A stretch of 64,000 nucleotides of DNA from Cellvibrio sp. PSBB023 (GTDB lineage: Bacteria; Pseudomonadota; Gammaproteobacteria; Pseudomonadales; Cellvibrionaceae): NCBI RefSeq assembly GCF_002007605.1, contig NZ_CP019799.1, forward strand, positions 1,550,001 through 1,614,000, read 5' to 3'. The position numbers and the translations under genes are program-made. Below, piece after piece: positions 16,976 through 25,531 of the stretch (its first letter is position 1; every line of letters begins with the position of its first letter). The notes beneath the pieces are model-generated. The model was not told where the DNA came from. It worked only from the letters and a program-made list of their open reading frames with translations, and made no database searches.

Positions 16976-17875
16976 ATGGAAATGACTCTTAGCGAAACCA
17001 GTATTAATGCTCAGACGGAAGAGCGAATTACCAAATCCCTGGAGAGCCAAACCTGCCTGATTATTAAAACGGGTAATGTTGATTGCGTTGTGTATTTTTA
17101 TCCTTCGCTGTATCAACTCACCTTAGTGAAATCCGGTATTGAAGAAAAAATTGATTTAGGATTTTCCGGCAGCCGTTTGCTTGAGCGTTTATTGCAAACA
17201 CCGGGCGATGTTGTCTCACGCGAGGATTTAATGCGTCACGCCTGGTCAGATCGCGTGGTGGGTCAAGGCAGCCTCAATCAACAAATTTATACCCTGCGCC
17301 AAATTTTAGGCGATGAAAAAGAGCGGGAAATTATTCAAACATTGCCGCGTCGCGGTTATATGTTGAACCCCAAATACATTGAAGTATCAACCAGTGCTGT
17401 ACAAGAAAGCGACACAGACATCACTGCTGATAGTGACAACAATTCGCACAAAAACCATTCAGCCACACCTCACCTGCCCGCTATTGCGCAATCACCAACA
17501 ACACCGGCGACGCCCAACTGGAATGCGCTGGCACAATTGCGTTTACCCCTGACAGCCGGGCTCTGTGCACTCACGGTGCTGGGGTTTCTGTGGACACAAC
17601 ATCACGATCACGGCACGATAAAAAACCATACAGGTGTAACACTCACCTATGCACCGGAGAACCCGGCACAATTAATTCAATTAGTGCCGCTGGGTGAAGC
17701 TATTAGTGAGCAACTGGAAAACCAGACCAGCGAACCTTTGCAATTGGTATTGGGATCGCACAACGAGATAGTCACTTTAGTATGCATGCGCACCGATGGC
17801 AGCGCGCGTAGTTTGCACATGCATAAAAATAAAGTGTCCAGTTTGAGCGGAGCCGATTTAGCGCCCTGTTTGTAA
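16976..17875 (+). CDS. ToxR-like transmembrane winged-helix regulator, LafZ position
   Basis: The 299-residue protein has an OmpR/ToxR-type winged-helix DNA-binding domain at about residues 55-130 (SRLLERLLQTPGDVVSREDLMRHAW and SLNQQIYTLRQILGD, then TLPRRGYML), a Ser/Thr/Pro-rich linker, one membrane helix at about 189-206 and a ~93-residue periplasmic domain with two Cys residues. This is the architecture of ToxR/CadC regulators that sense periplasmic signals. In enteric Flag-2 loci a membrane regulator named LafZ lies next to the flagellin gene, and this gene holds that position. No ribosome binding site is obvious; ATG 16982 is an alternative start. Confidence 0.85.
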   Translation: MEMTLSETSINAQTEERITKSLESQTCLIIKTGNVDCVVYFYPSLYQLTLVKSGIEEKIDLGFSGSRLLERLLQTPGDVVSREDLMRHAWSDRVVGQGSLNQQIYTLRQILGDEKEREIIQTLPRRGYMLNPKYIEVSTSAVQESDTDITADSDNNSHKNHSATPHLPAIAQSPTTPATPNWNALAQLRLPLTAGLCALTVLGFLWTQHHDHGTIKNHTGVTLTYAPENPAQLIQLVPLGEAISEQLENQTSEPLQLVLGSHNEIVTLVCMRTDGSARSLHMHKNKVSSLSGADLAPCL

Positions 17876-17922
17876 ATGCCGTTCGCTAATCACGATGAAG
17901 CAAGGTCACAATGCCGTAAGCC

Positions 17923-18870
17923 CTAGTGAGTAGATGTGGTGTTATTGGTGGATGCATCACTATTCGCCGGTACAATCAGTTCCGCCTGTTGACTGGAATA
18001 ATCGACACGGGTTTGTTGGTCACCAAATAATTCGCGATATAAGCCTTCGGCTTTTGCAGTCAGCAATAAAATTTCAATGCGCCGATTAACACCGTCCTCG
18101 GGCGTCTCCGGGCGCAGCGGCATCACATCTGCTTGCGCCGCCACTTGTAACACTGCGGCGGTCGCCAAACCGGATTCCACCATCACCTGACGCGCACTCA
18201 ACGCGCGATCACCCGAGAGATTCCAATTATTGTATCCATTGGCCAACTTGTAGGGTGTGGAATCCGTGTGGCCGCTGATAATTAATTTATTTCCCACCTG
18301 CGCCAACACACCGGCCAAGCGTTGCAGCAATACCACAAAATGCGGATTTAATTTCACGCTGCCGCGATCAAACATAAATCGCTGTTGATCGTCTTTAATT
18401 AAAATGCGCAAACCCTGCGGCACCACTTGCACTTCAATATTGGCTTCTGCATCCAACTGTAAGGCTAAGACTTGCATCGCATTCGCCAACTCTTGCAACT
18501 CGGCAGGGCTGGTGTATTTAACAGTTTCGCGGGTGCTGGTTGCGCGCGCGGCTTCACCTACGGCGTCGGGCGTTTCAGGTTTATCTTTGTTGCGTTGCAC
18601 CGGTACACCATCCAAATCCAGTGGTGTACGGCTTGTGCCATCAAACACACCGGCACCGCCATCCACCAGCGGATTAGTCATTGCCTCTGCCGCTGTTGTC
18701 TGTTTGATATTTTGCGGCGTGATCACCCAGAGCACCATAAACAAGGCCATCATCGCCATGGTGAAATCGGCAAAAGCTACTTTCCAGGCACCGCTGTGAC
18801 CATCTTCGTGGCTGCTTTTTTTGCGGCGCTTGACGATTACTTCCGAGTCTTTGTCGCTGCGCTTTCTCAT
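17923..18870 (-). CDS. motB: Flagellar stator protein MotB (LafU-type)
   Basis: MotB anchors the stator to peptidoglycan and, with MotA, forms the ion channel that drives rotation. The 315-residue protein has a basic N-terminus, a single membrane helix with the proton-binding Asp35 in VAFADFTMAMMALFMVLW, and a C-terminal OmpA-like peptidoglycan domain (about 190-300; LIISGHTDSTPYK and RALSARQVMVESG). Asp in the helix and proximity to LafT-type MotA suggest proton drive, as in other lateral systems. It overlaps motA by 4 bp and ends the fliD operon. Confidence 0.95.
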   Translation of the reverse strand: MRKRSDKDSEVIVKRRKKSSHEDGHSGAWKVAFADFTMAMMALFMVLWVITPQNIKQTTAAEAMTNPLVDGGAGVFDGTSRTPLDLDGVPVQRNKDKPETPDAVGEAARATSTRETVKYTSPAELQELANAMQVLALQLDAEANIEVQVVPQGLRILIKDDQQRFMFDRGSVKLNPHFVVLLQRLAGVLAQVGNKLIISGHTDSTPYKLANGYNNWNLSGDRALSARQVMVESGLATAAVLQVAAQADVMPLRPETPEDGVNRRIEILLLTAKAEGLYRELFGDQQTRVDYSSQQAELIVPANSDASTNNTTSTH

Positions 18871-19739
18871 GCCGCGTCCCTTTCATCCTCATAGCGATTC
18901 ACCCAGGTTTCCAGCAGGCGGAACGCTGGTTTTACATCCTGCTCGATCAACTTGCGGCCAGCATCCACCGCTAACAATGTTGGCTTACCAGCCAAATGGG
19001 CAACCAATGTAGTACGCACACATTCCAACGCAGAGAGTTCAGTTTTTACACGCTGGCTCATGGAATTACTCAGGGGCTCCATTACGCAGTAACACATGAA
19101 AATCCCCAAAAAGGTTCCTACCAATGCTGCAGCGACATGCGCACCAATTTCTGCAACTGAACCACCGATATTGCCCATGGTAATGATGATACCCATGATC
19201 GCCGCGAGAATACCGAAACCGGGCATAGCTTCACCGATTTTATGCAGTGAACGCGATGGCTGCAGCAGTGCATGTTCCATTGCATCCAATTCCTGCTCCA
19301 AAAATCCTTCCAATTCATGGGCGCTGATTTTACCCATAGCCATCAAGCGAAAATTGTCGGCGATAAATGCCATCAGGTTGCGCTCTTTTAAAATCAGCGG
19401 ATACTTGCCAAATAATTCACTCGCTTCCGGCTCTTCAATATGGGCATCCAGTGCTTTAAGGCCACCCACATCAACCATTTCCAATAATTCATACAGGCAC
19501 ATTAATAACTGCCGTTGAAATTCTTCACCGCGACGTTCAAACACAAAAACGCCTTTGATTTGTGCACACATTTCCACCAGAACTTCTTTGGGGTTGCCCA
19601 CCACCAGGCTGCCGATACCCGCACCTAAAATAATCACCACTTCCGCTGGTTGCCAGAGCATGGCCAATTCGCCGTGCGCCATGGAGTAGCCTCCCAACAC
19701 ACAGCCCACGATAATGAATGCACCAATAACTTTTTGCAC
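18867..19739 (-). CDS. motA: Flagellar stator protein MotA (LafT-type)
   Basis: MotA forms the torque-generating ring around MotB. The 290-residue protein has four predicted membrane helices (about 5-25, 30-50, 170-190, 200-225) and a large cytoplasmic loop between the second and third, which contains FERRGEEFQRQLLMCLYELLE; PGFGILAAIMGIIITMGNIGG is typical of the third helix. Length equals E. coli MotA (295). The start codon is GTG, preceded by a GAGAGAG ribosome binding site. Confidence 0.96.
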   Translation of the reverse strand: MQKVIGAFIIVGCVLGGYSMAHGELAMLWQPAEVVIILGAGIGSLVVGNPKEVLVEMCAQIKGVFVFERRGEEFQRQLLMCLYELLEMVDVGGLKALDAHIEEPEASELFGKYPLILKERNLMAFIADNFRLMAMGKISAHELEGFLEQELDAMEHALLQPSRSLHKIGEAMPGFGILAAIMGIIITMGNIGGSVAEIGAHVAAALVGTFLGIFMCYCVMEPLSNSMSQRVKTELSALECVRTTLVAHLAGKPTLLAVDAGRKLIEQDVKPAFRLLETWVNRYEDERDAA

Positions 19740-19763
19740 AATAGACTCTCTCTGTTTCCCGGT

Positions 19764-20498
19764 TTAGCTGCGTTCCCGCAAAAAGCGGCTGGCTTTGGTG
19801 ATAGCTTGTTTACTCAATTGGCAGACGCGCGCATCGGTTAAATCCAATACCAAGGCGATCTCTTTCAAACTCAATTCCTGTTGATAGTAAAGAATCAGAA
19901 TCAGGCGCTCGCGCTCATTCAATTCATTCAGTGCTTGCGCCAATAAACGCTCGGTGATTTCACGCTCTTCCAATCCCGAACTATTGTCGGCAAATATTTC
20001 CGGGCCATTGAGCAATAGCTCATCCAAACTTTCGATGGCCTCACAGGCATCGGCCTGTAAAAACGCCTGGTATTCTTTTTCACTCAAGCCGGTAAATTGC
20101 ATTACCTCGGCATCCTGCGGAGCACGGCCTAATTGCCGCGCCAGATGGCGAATGGCATCGCGAATTTTATGAGCCTGTTGACGCACTTGGCGTGGCCGCC
20201 AATCCTGCCTGCGCAATTCATCCAAAATGGCACCGCGAATGCGCAGCTTGGCAAAACTGCCAAAATTATCATCGGGCGTACCGTAGCGACGCAGGCTTTC
20301 CAGCAACCCCATCAAACCGATTTGCTCCATGTCATCGCGGTCGAGCACTTGACTTGCCTGTAGCGACAATTGCCGCACAATGCGCTTCACTAACGGCAAG
20401 TATTGGATCAACAACTGCTGTTCCAACTCAGGCGCAAATACTGCCGCCGGGCGTTGGCCAGCGGTGTAATCAAAATCAATGGCGCAGTTTGCATTCAT
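19764..20498 (-). CDS. fliA: Flagellar sigma factor FliA (sigma28, LafS-type)
   Basis: This sigma factor directs RNA polymerase to late flagellar promoters. The 244-residue protein has region 2 (LPLVKRIVRQLSLQ, then DRDDMEQIGLMGLLESLRRYG), region 3 (LRIRGAILDELRRQDWRPR) and region 4 (LNERERLILILYYQQELSLKEIALVLDLTDARVCQLSKQAI). Its likely targets are the six TTAAGY-N14-GTCGCY sites in this window. FlgM at 31107 is the expected anti-sigma factor. As in other lateral loci, it lies inside the fliD-motB operon. Confidence 0.96.
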   Translation of the reverse strand: MNANCAIDFDYTAGQRPAAVFAPELEQQLLIQYLPLVKRIVRQLSLQASQVLDRDDMEQIGLMGLLESLRRYGTPDDNFGSFAKLRIRGAILDELRRQDWRPRQVRQQAHKIRDAIRHLARQLGRAPQDAEVMQFTGLSEKEYQAFLQADACEAIESLDELLLNGPEIFADNSSGLEEREITERLLAQALNELNERERLILILYYQQELSLKEIALVLDLTDARVCQLSKQAITKASRFLRERS

Positions 20499-20507
20499 GG
20501 CAGCGAC

Positions 20508-20993
20508 CTATTGCGCAACCAATTTACTAACCAACACATGCGCAAAAGGTTGCACCACATGGCGACTGGAAAAATCCGCACTCACAGCCTCTTCCAATCG
20601 GGTTTGCAAATCGGTAATGGAGAGTGCGCGCAACTCGTTCACTGTCATGGAGGACAAATGTGCGACAACCGAGTTGCGCACCATTGGGTCAATTTGCTGG
20701 AGCTTTTTCTCATCGGTATCGGTATTGGCCTGCAACACCAAATCCAATACAAAATAATGTTCGCGACCTTCACCGGGCAAACTGATAATAATTTTTTCGA
20801 TGGCAAAAAATTTATATTCTTCTGCTTTAACCGATTTTTTTGCAGGCGCCGGTGTTGATGTTGGATCCTCCGTTGTTGAGGGCGCCGCAAGAGTCTGTTG
20901 CTGATTGAGCAGAGAGAAATTGATATAGGCTGTCGCCGCTACCACCAGAGTATTTACTACCAGTACTGCCAAAATAATCCGCTGCATCAACAT
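20508..20993 (-). CDS. fliL: FliL-like basal-body stator protein (LafF position)
   Basis: FliL is an inner-membrane protein that surrounds MotB and supports torque. The 161-residue protein has one N-terminal membrane helix (IILAVLVVNTLVVAATAYINF), a Thr/Pro/Ala linker, and a periplasmic stomatin-like domain ending in FAHVLVSKLVAQ. Sequence matches to polar FliL are weak, as usual for lateral FliL. It sits between fliK and fliA in the lafE-F-S order. Confidence 0.82.
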   Translation of the reverse strand: MLMQRIILAVLVVNTLVVAATAYINFSLLNQQQTLAAPSTTEDPTSTPAPAKKSVKAEEYKFFAIEKIIISLPGEGREHYFVLDLVLQANTDTDEKKLQQIDPMVRNSVVAHLSSMTVNELRALSITDLQTRLEEAVSADFSSRHVVQPFAHVLVSKLVAQ

Positions 20994-21070
20994 AACGGCG
21001 CTTGCCCCTTTCCATTAACTAAAAAGCATTTGCTAAAAAAATGTCGCACTGGCGATGCCAGCACAAATGG

Positions 21071-22282
21071 TTAAACCGTAATTAATACATCGCTGGCCTG
21101 ACTGCCTTGCGCACGCGTGTCATCCACTCGCGGCTGGCCGTTAACCTGAATCATTTCCTCGGCCATCAAACCTTGGGCGCTATGACGGGAATGTTGTTGG
21201 CCGGACTGTCCTTCGCTGTTGGTTTGCACATTCACCTGGGTGAATTGCCCACCGGCCAATTCCTGACGCAAGCGATCACTGGTGTGTTGCAGCAGACGGG
21301 CGACATCTGCCTGACTGGCATTGATGTGCACTGTGAGACGGCCCGCTTCATGGCTGAGAAAAATTTCCAGACTGCCCAGTTCCGGCGGGTCCAAACGGAT
21401 GGTGGCATTTTGGATACGCTGCTGGATTTGGACTTGTACCTGATCGCGCAGGGTGTGCAGCAATTGCTCGCCCCATTTCGCTTCAGGCGTAAGCCCTTTC
21501 GCCGCAGCTTGGAGACTGCTGTCTTGTAATGTTTTATCGCCCAGGTTGATGATGCTGTTACTCAAGGTGCTGGATGCACGATCAGCAACCGGGCTGAGGG
21601 AATCTGTTGTGCTACTGGCCAGCGCGGTGGAATCCACCAATGACGTGTCAGTGCCCTGTTGTAATGGCTGTTGTGTTGATTGCTGTATTGATTGCAGTGC
21701 AGCCTCACTCACGCCATGTGTCGCCGCAAAACCCTGGGGCTGATTCGCTGGCAGCGGCTCAGTCGCCGCGCGATTTGCCCACAAGGCCAGTGTCGGGTTG
21801 GCTGGCATGGATGGCTCACGGGATTTATCGCCGGTGATCGATGCCACCTGTGTATTCATCCCACGCGCGCCCTGTTGGGCAACGCCGGTAGCACTAAATG
21901 GCAGCGATGCCGCATTGCGAGAATTATTGGCGACAGCCGCTTGTGCATCACCCGACGGAGTTGGCGCGTCACGCACTTGCAATTGCACCTGCTGTTGGTC
22001 AAGCGCCTGTTGCAACCATTGCTCTGCATCGAGCTCCGGCGCGGCTTGTGTGTCGGTAGTGACGATATCAGGAGTAACATCCAGCAATAATTCCGCGCGC
22101 CCTTCTGTTCCATTACCGGCACTCTCCTCTACGCGCTCGCCAGCAAACAACTCGGCAAATACCGGGTTGTTATTTGTGCCTTGGCCAGTGTCAGCAGCGG
22201 CAATGGTATTTGTATCCAAGGCTGCGAGCGGTGCTTCGGTAGCGGGTGCGGCAGCGGAAGAAGAACCCAGTGATGACAGCAT
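21071..22282 (-). CDS. fliK: Hook-length control protein FliK (LafE position)
   Basis: FliK measures hook length and switches the export gate from hook to filament substrates. The 403-residue protein has a long low-complexity N-terminal part rich in Ala/Gln/Thr, typical of the molecular ruler, and the Flg_hook C-terminal domain at about 275-370 (IRLDPPELGSLEIFLS, then LTVHINASQADVARLL and LRQELAGGQFTQVNV). It is followed by a 77-bp gap before fliL. Confidence 0.95.
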   Translation of the reverse strand: MLSSLGSSSAAAPATEAPLAALDTNTIAAADTGQGTNNNPVFAELFAGERVEESAGNGTEGRAELLLDVTPDIVTTDTQAAPELDAEQWLQQALDQQQVQLQVRDAPTPSGDAQAAVANNSRNAASLPFSATGVAQQGARGMNTQVASITGDKSREPSMPANPTLALWANRAATEPLPANQPQGFAATHGVSEAALQSIQQSTQQPLQQGTDTSLVDSTALASSTTDSLSPVADRASSTLSNSIINLGDKTLQDSSLQAAAKGLTPEAKWGEQLLHTLRDQVQVQIQQRIQNATIRLDPPELGSLEIFLSHEAGRLTVHINASQADVARLLQHTSDRLRQELAGGQFTQVNVQTNSEGQSGQQHSRHSAQGLMAEEMIQVNGQPRVDDTRAQGSQASDVLITV

Positions 22283-22609
22283 TTATCCCTCACCTTGCAA
22301 CAAATCGGTACGCAGGTAAGCCGAGCGCCCTTCGGCATAATCCACATGGCTAACCAGTAACTGACGCAGCTTTTCACAAGCGTCGGAATACGCGGGCAAC
22401 ACCCGCTCATAGAGTTCACGCAACTGCTTTTTCACGCGCACTAATTCCGGGCTGGGCGATTCCAAAGTGGCCAGCTCCGCCAGACAGTTGCGGATATGCA
22501 GATCCACCTGCCCTACACGTTCCCAGTCTTTGGCACGCAGGGCTTCCGTGAGTTGTTCACCCAGGGTGATCAGTTTGAGCTGTTGGTAGCGATCAGCGGC
22601 GTTGGGCAT
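22283..22609 (-). CDS. fliT: FliT-like export chaperone (LafD position)
   Basis: FliT-type chaperones bind the filament cap protein FliD before export. The ~108-residue helical protein follows fliS and precedes fliK. ATG 22609 is chosen; an in-frame GTG at 22630 with GGGGTGA nearby is an alternative adding seven residues. Sequence is poorly conserved in this family, and the call relies on size, helical content (QLTEALRAKDWERVGQVD, VKKQLRELYERVLPAY) and position. Confidence 0.7.
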   Translation of the reverse strand: MPNAADRYQQLKLITLGEQLTEALRAKDWERVGQVDLHIRNCLAELATLESPSPELVRVKKQLRELYERVLPAYSDACEKLRQLLVSHVDYAEGRSAYLRTDLLQGEG

Positions 22610-22997
22610 TGACACCGTCCCACCCTTCACGAATCACCCCAAGCAGGTGCACTACTTCTTCCAAGCCTTCCAGCGACAGGCTCACACTCACGTCGGATAG
22701 GCGATAAATGCAGTAGTCGTACAAACGCGACAACCCCTGCACCACTTCGCCACCGTTGTCGTAATCCAGTGCGCTGTTCAGGCCATTGATGATGTTCATG
22801 CACTTCTCCAGCGAGCGCCCTTTTTCCTGGTAGCGCTTGGCTTCGATGTGACCGCGTGTGCGCGCCAGTTCATCCAGCAAGCCATCAAATAACACCAGCA
22901 CCAATTCATAGGGCGATGCCGTGGCCGCTTTCGCTTCCAAATCCACGGAGCGATAGCTGTCGTAACTTTCATTGGCGAGATAAGGATTGTTCATCAA
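22593..22997 (-). CDS. fliS: Flagellin export chaperone FliS (LafC position)
   Basis: FliS binds the C-terminus of flagellin and prevents premature polymerisation. The 134-residue protein shows the family blocks ASPYELVLVLFDGLLDELARTRGHIE, the helix KCMNIINGLNSALDYDNGG and YDYCIYRLSDVSVS. It overlaps fliD by 4 bp and fliT by 17 bp. Confidence 0.95.
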   Translation of the reverse strand: MMNNPYLANESYDSYRSVDLEAKAATASPYELVLVLFDGLLDELARTRGHIEAKRYQEKGRSLEKCMNIINGLNSALDYDNGGEVVQGLSRLYDYCIYRLSDVSVSLSLEGLEEVVHLLGVIREGWDGVNAQRR

Positions 22998-24319
22998 AAC
23001 ATACCGAAGGTTTGTTCCATGGCCGCCATGGTTTGCATCATGCTGGTGTACTGCTTCAGATAGCGGGCATAGTAGTTGTCGTATTGTTTTTGGATGTCGT
23101 CGAATTGGTCATCCACACGGCTGAGCATGGTGTTCAAACTCTCCTTGCGCGCCTTCATCAAGTTGTTGGTGCCACTGGTATAAACCGCCAGGTTTTTATC
23201 AATGCTGTCGAGCAAGGCATCCTTGGCGTTAAACAATTTGTCCAACCCTTCGGGATTGGCGGCAATGGCTTTTTCAAAACGCGCGCTGTCGATCGTCAAA
23301 TTGCCGTTGCGATCCGCAGCGATACCAAAATCGATCAAGGTAACGCCGCCAAATTCGGTGCGTAACAGCTTGTTCAATGTAGATTCCACCGCGCGGATAC
23401 TCGCATCACCCGCCAATACGCCACGAGACGCCGATTCACCGCCGCTCGCGGTTAGCGAGTCAAACGTGCCCAACAAGGTATTAATGGCATTAATAAAACT
23501 CTGCACTTTGTCCTTGGTGGCTTTTTCATCGCGCCCCACCGTCACCGACAGCGGCTGCTCGCCCGTGCTATGGGCTTTGGTAAACGTCAGGCTCACCCCA
23601 TCGATAATGTTGTCGAAGTTATTGGTGGCATTCGTCAGCAACATGCCGCTCTCACCACCGAGTAATACCTCGGCATCTTTTGCGGCACTCAGCTCGCGTC
23701 GATTGGTCAACGCGGTATCAAATGCGCCACCACTAGTGCCGGATGTAGACACCCCAATCGCATTCTCCAAACCGGTTTTTTCACTGGCGAGTACCAAAGA
23801 CACAGTGCCATTACTGCGCACCAGCGTCGCTTTCACACCGCTGTTATCACTCGCCGCATTAATCGCCGCTGCCACTTCTGCCAGTGAATTACTGCCATTG
23901 CCATCGCTATCAATAGCGCTCAAATCCACGGTAAAACTTTTGCTGCCCTGGGTGATGGTCAGGTTACCGCTGGTATCCACATCGGTATCGCTCAAGCCTT
24001 CAATCGACACCTGATGAGCGCTGGCAAGCTGCTTCACAAAAAATTGGTAATTACCGGCAATCGCCGTCGTTCCCACTTTTGCGGTGGCATAACCTTCGCT
24101 GTTAAATGTCGCTGTATTGGTCAGCACACTTTTATCCGTGCCCTTCAAACTTTTAATACTGGAACTGAACGTTTTCAGCGCGGTTTCCAGCGAGGTAATC
24201 GCCGTCAACTTCGCTTTGTAATTCGTTTCATTGCGATTCGCCTTAGTCAACGCCGACTGCACTTCATAATTCGCCAGCTGGGTTGCCATACTTTTAACGT
24301 ACTCGGAATCTATCGCCAT
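22994..24319 (-). CDS. fliD: Filament cap protein FliD (HAP2, LafB position)
   Basis: FliD caps the filament tip and guides flagellin insertion. The 441-residue protein has the FliD N-terminal helix (YVKSMATQLANYEVQSALTK), the SLKGTDKSVLTNTATFNSEGY type block, a hook-IN-like segment (DTDVDTSGNLTITQGSKSFTV), and the C-terminal helical region KESLNTMLSRVDDQFDDIQK with YYARYLKQYTSMMQTMAAME. It heads the fliD-fliS-fliT-fliK-fliL-fliA-motA-motB operon. A sigma28-type site lies about 175 bp upstream. Confidence 0.95.
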   Translation of the reverse strand: MAIDSEYVKSMATQLANYEVQSALTKANRNETNYKAKLTAITSLETALKTFSSSIKSLKGTDKSVLTNTATFNSEGYATAKVGTTAIAGNYQFFVKQLASAHQVSIEGLSDTDVDTSGNLTITQGSKSFTVDLSAIDSDGNGSNSLAEVAAAINAASDNSGVKATLVRSNGTVSLVLASEKTGLENAIGVSTSGTSGGAFDTALTNRRELSAAKDAEVLLGGESGMLLTNATNNFDNIIDGVSLTFTKAHSTGEQPLSVTVGRDEKATKDKVQSFINAINTLLGTFDSLTASGGESASRGVLAGDASIRAVESTLNKLLRTEFGGVTLIDFGIAADRNGNLTIDSARFEKAIAANPEGLDKLFNAKDALLDSIDKNLAVYTSGTNNLMKARKESLNTMLSRVDDQFDDIQKQYDNYYARYLKQYTSMMQTMAAMEQTFGMF

Positions 24320-24492
24320 TGCAGTTCTCCTCGCGTGGGTTTCAGCAATATCAATGCCAACACATAACCTATTGTTTTATATAGGTTTAATGAAAAAACA
24401 TGCAGAAAAATTACTTCCGCTTAGGCCACAGGGAAGCGCAGGAGGAAAACCCGTTTCCGCATTCACTCACACAGAGCCCAATGCTTTACACA

Positions 24493-24518
24493 GGCGACAT
24501 AAAAGCCGTATGGCTTAA
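24493..24518 (-). promoter_or_regulatory. Sigma28-type (LafS) promoter of the fliD operon
   Basis: The minus strand reads TTAAGC-N14-GTCGCC, one substitution away from the form seen at the flagellins. It implies a 5' leader of about 165 nt before fliD. It lies between fliD and the first copy of the 120-bp repeat. Confidence 0.65.
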
Positions 24519-24578
24519 ATAAACAGACAGCAATAAACAGGCAGGCAGAAACAGACAGGAAAAACCAAAACACAGATA

Positions 24579-24698
24579 AAAAAATGCCCGCTACACCAGT
24601 GCGTAGCGGGCAAACATGAGTGCAATAAAAAATGGGTGACTCAGTAAATCATCGGAGAAAAACACACGTTTTACATGGAGCTATTGCAAGAACACACA
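24579..24698. repeat. 120-bp direct repeat, copy 1 (left border of the Rhs insert)
   Basis: This 120-bp sequence recurs at 30199-30318 in the same orientation with three substitutions. It contains a CCCGCTAC / GTAGCGGG hairpin (24587-24610) that on the minus strand is followed by a T-rich run, so each copy is also a terminator. The repeats bound the AT-rich Rhs segment exactly. One copy probably existed before the insertion, ending the flgN transcript. Confidence 0.9.
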
Positions 24699-24804
24699 TT
24701 ACCTTAGTTAATTCGAAAAAATCGGCTTGTGTTTAAACTTAACCTACTGGCTGAGATTTTTACGCACCCCATGGGTAAGTGTCGAGCTTTGCTTGCAGGT
24801 AACC

Positions 24805-24838
24805 AAATAAGGCCAAGCAAGAATACCCAGCCTTATTT
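24805..24838 (-). terminator. Hairpin after the putative immunity gene
   Basis: AAATAAGGC / GCCTTATTT form a perfect 9-bp stem with a 16-nt loop, 24 bp after the stop of the 24863-25531 gene. The T-tract is short. The surrounding 24699-24862 holds no gene. Confidence 0.5.
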
Positions 24839-24862
24839 AGAAAAAGTTACTTCAAGTAAATT

Positions 24863-25531
24863 TTACTTTTCTTGATGAGAAAGATTGATGCTAAACCAAC
24901 TTGCTGCAGAGTCAATGCCAGCACCATCCCGATTTACAATTTCACTCCATGGTTTTCCAATAAATTCAGGTAAAAATACAATTGGATTAAGGCTGATCAC
25001 ATTTTTTTCACAGTGATAGGCAATTTGATCTACAGCCTCACAAATTCTCTTAGTTAATATTGACTTCTTAAGTGCAAGCTGTACCAAATTATCTAAGCAT
25101 AAATTTTTACTCTCAACATATTTAAGATCACATTTCGATTTTTTCAATACAGAAATTACCAATTCTTTAAAATGATCGACCAAATCTAACTGAACATGAA
25201 GTTTATTTAAATTCACATTGTTTTGTTTCATAACTTCAATTGCAGCAGTAATCAATTCTTCGAAAACTTCTGACGATATGACCACCTCATTTAAATGGTT
25301 TTGACCATTGTATATTTTCATATCATATCTAGATCCTAATTGAACAATCCACTGCCCATCAAGTGAACGCTTTTTGACTGGAATGTCATTGAATCTAAAT
25401 CCAGAATCTAACGTCACGTCGAGCAAGAATGAATTATTTTTAATTCTCTCTAAATTGCTAACAGGAGCTGCTGCTGTTTGCAGTGCGAGAAACATCAGTA
25501 CAAGAAGGATAGGTTTAAATATTAATTGCAT
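24863..25531 (-). CDS. Putative periplasmic immunity protein for the Rhs amidase toxin
   Basis: The 222-residue protein is encoded directly after the Rhs gene and overlaps its end by 10 bp, so translation is coupled. ATG 25531 has GGAG 7 nt upstream and starts a clear Sec signal peptide (MQLIFKPILLVLMFLALQTA, cleavage near AAA-AP). The mature part has an N-terminal beta-rich section and a helical C-terminal half with four Cys (KSKCDL, KNLCLD, KRICEA, YHCEK) that could form disulfides in the periplasm. Tae4 amidases act on peptidoglycan and their Tai4 immunity proteins are small, periplasmic, helical and Cys-containing. Size here is about double Tai4, so it may be a divergent or new immunity family. 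Confidence 0.65.
   Translation of the reverse strand: MQLIFKPILLVLMFLALQTAAAPVSNLERIKNNSFLLDVTLDSGFRFNDIPVKKRSLDGQWIVQLGSRYDMKIYNGQNHLNEVVISSEVFEELITAAIEVMKQNNVNLNKLHVQLDLVDHFKELVISVLKKSKCDLKYVESKNLCLDNLVQLALKKSILTKRICEAVDQIAYHCEKNVISLNPIVFLPEFIGKPWSEIVNRDGAGIDSAASWFSINLSHQEK

Noticed and set aside
20994..21070. LafS-like promoter before fliL/after fliK
   Set aside because: A GGCGAT...TTAA arrangement exists but the spacing is 2 bp short of the shared motif, so it was not counted.
23202..24014. 270-codon open frame on the plus strand inside fliD
   Set aside because: It is antisense to fliD, its translation is low-complexity Ser/Leu/Pro with no domain, and codon phase follows fliD. It is a shadow frame.
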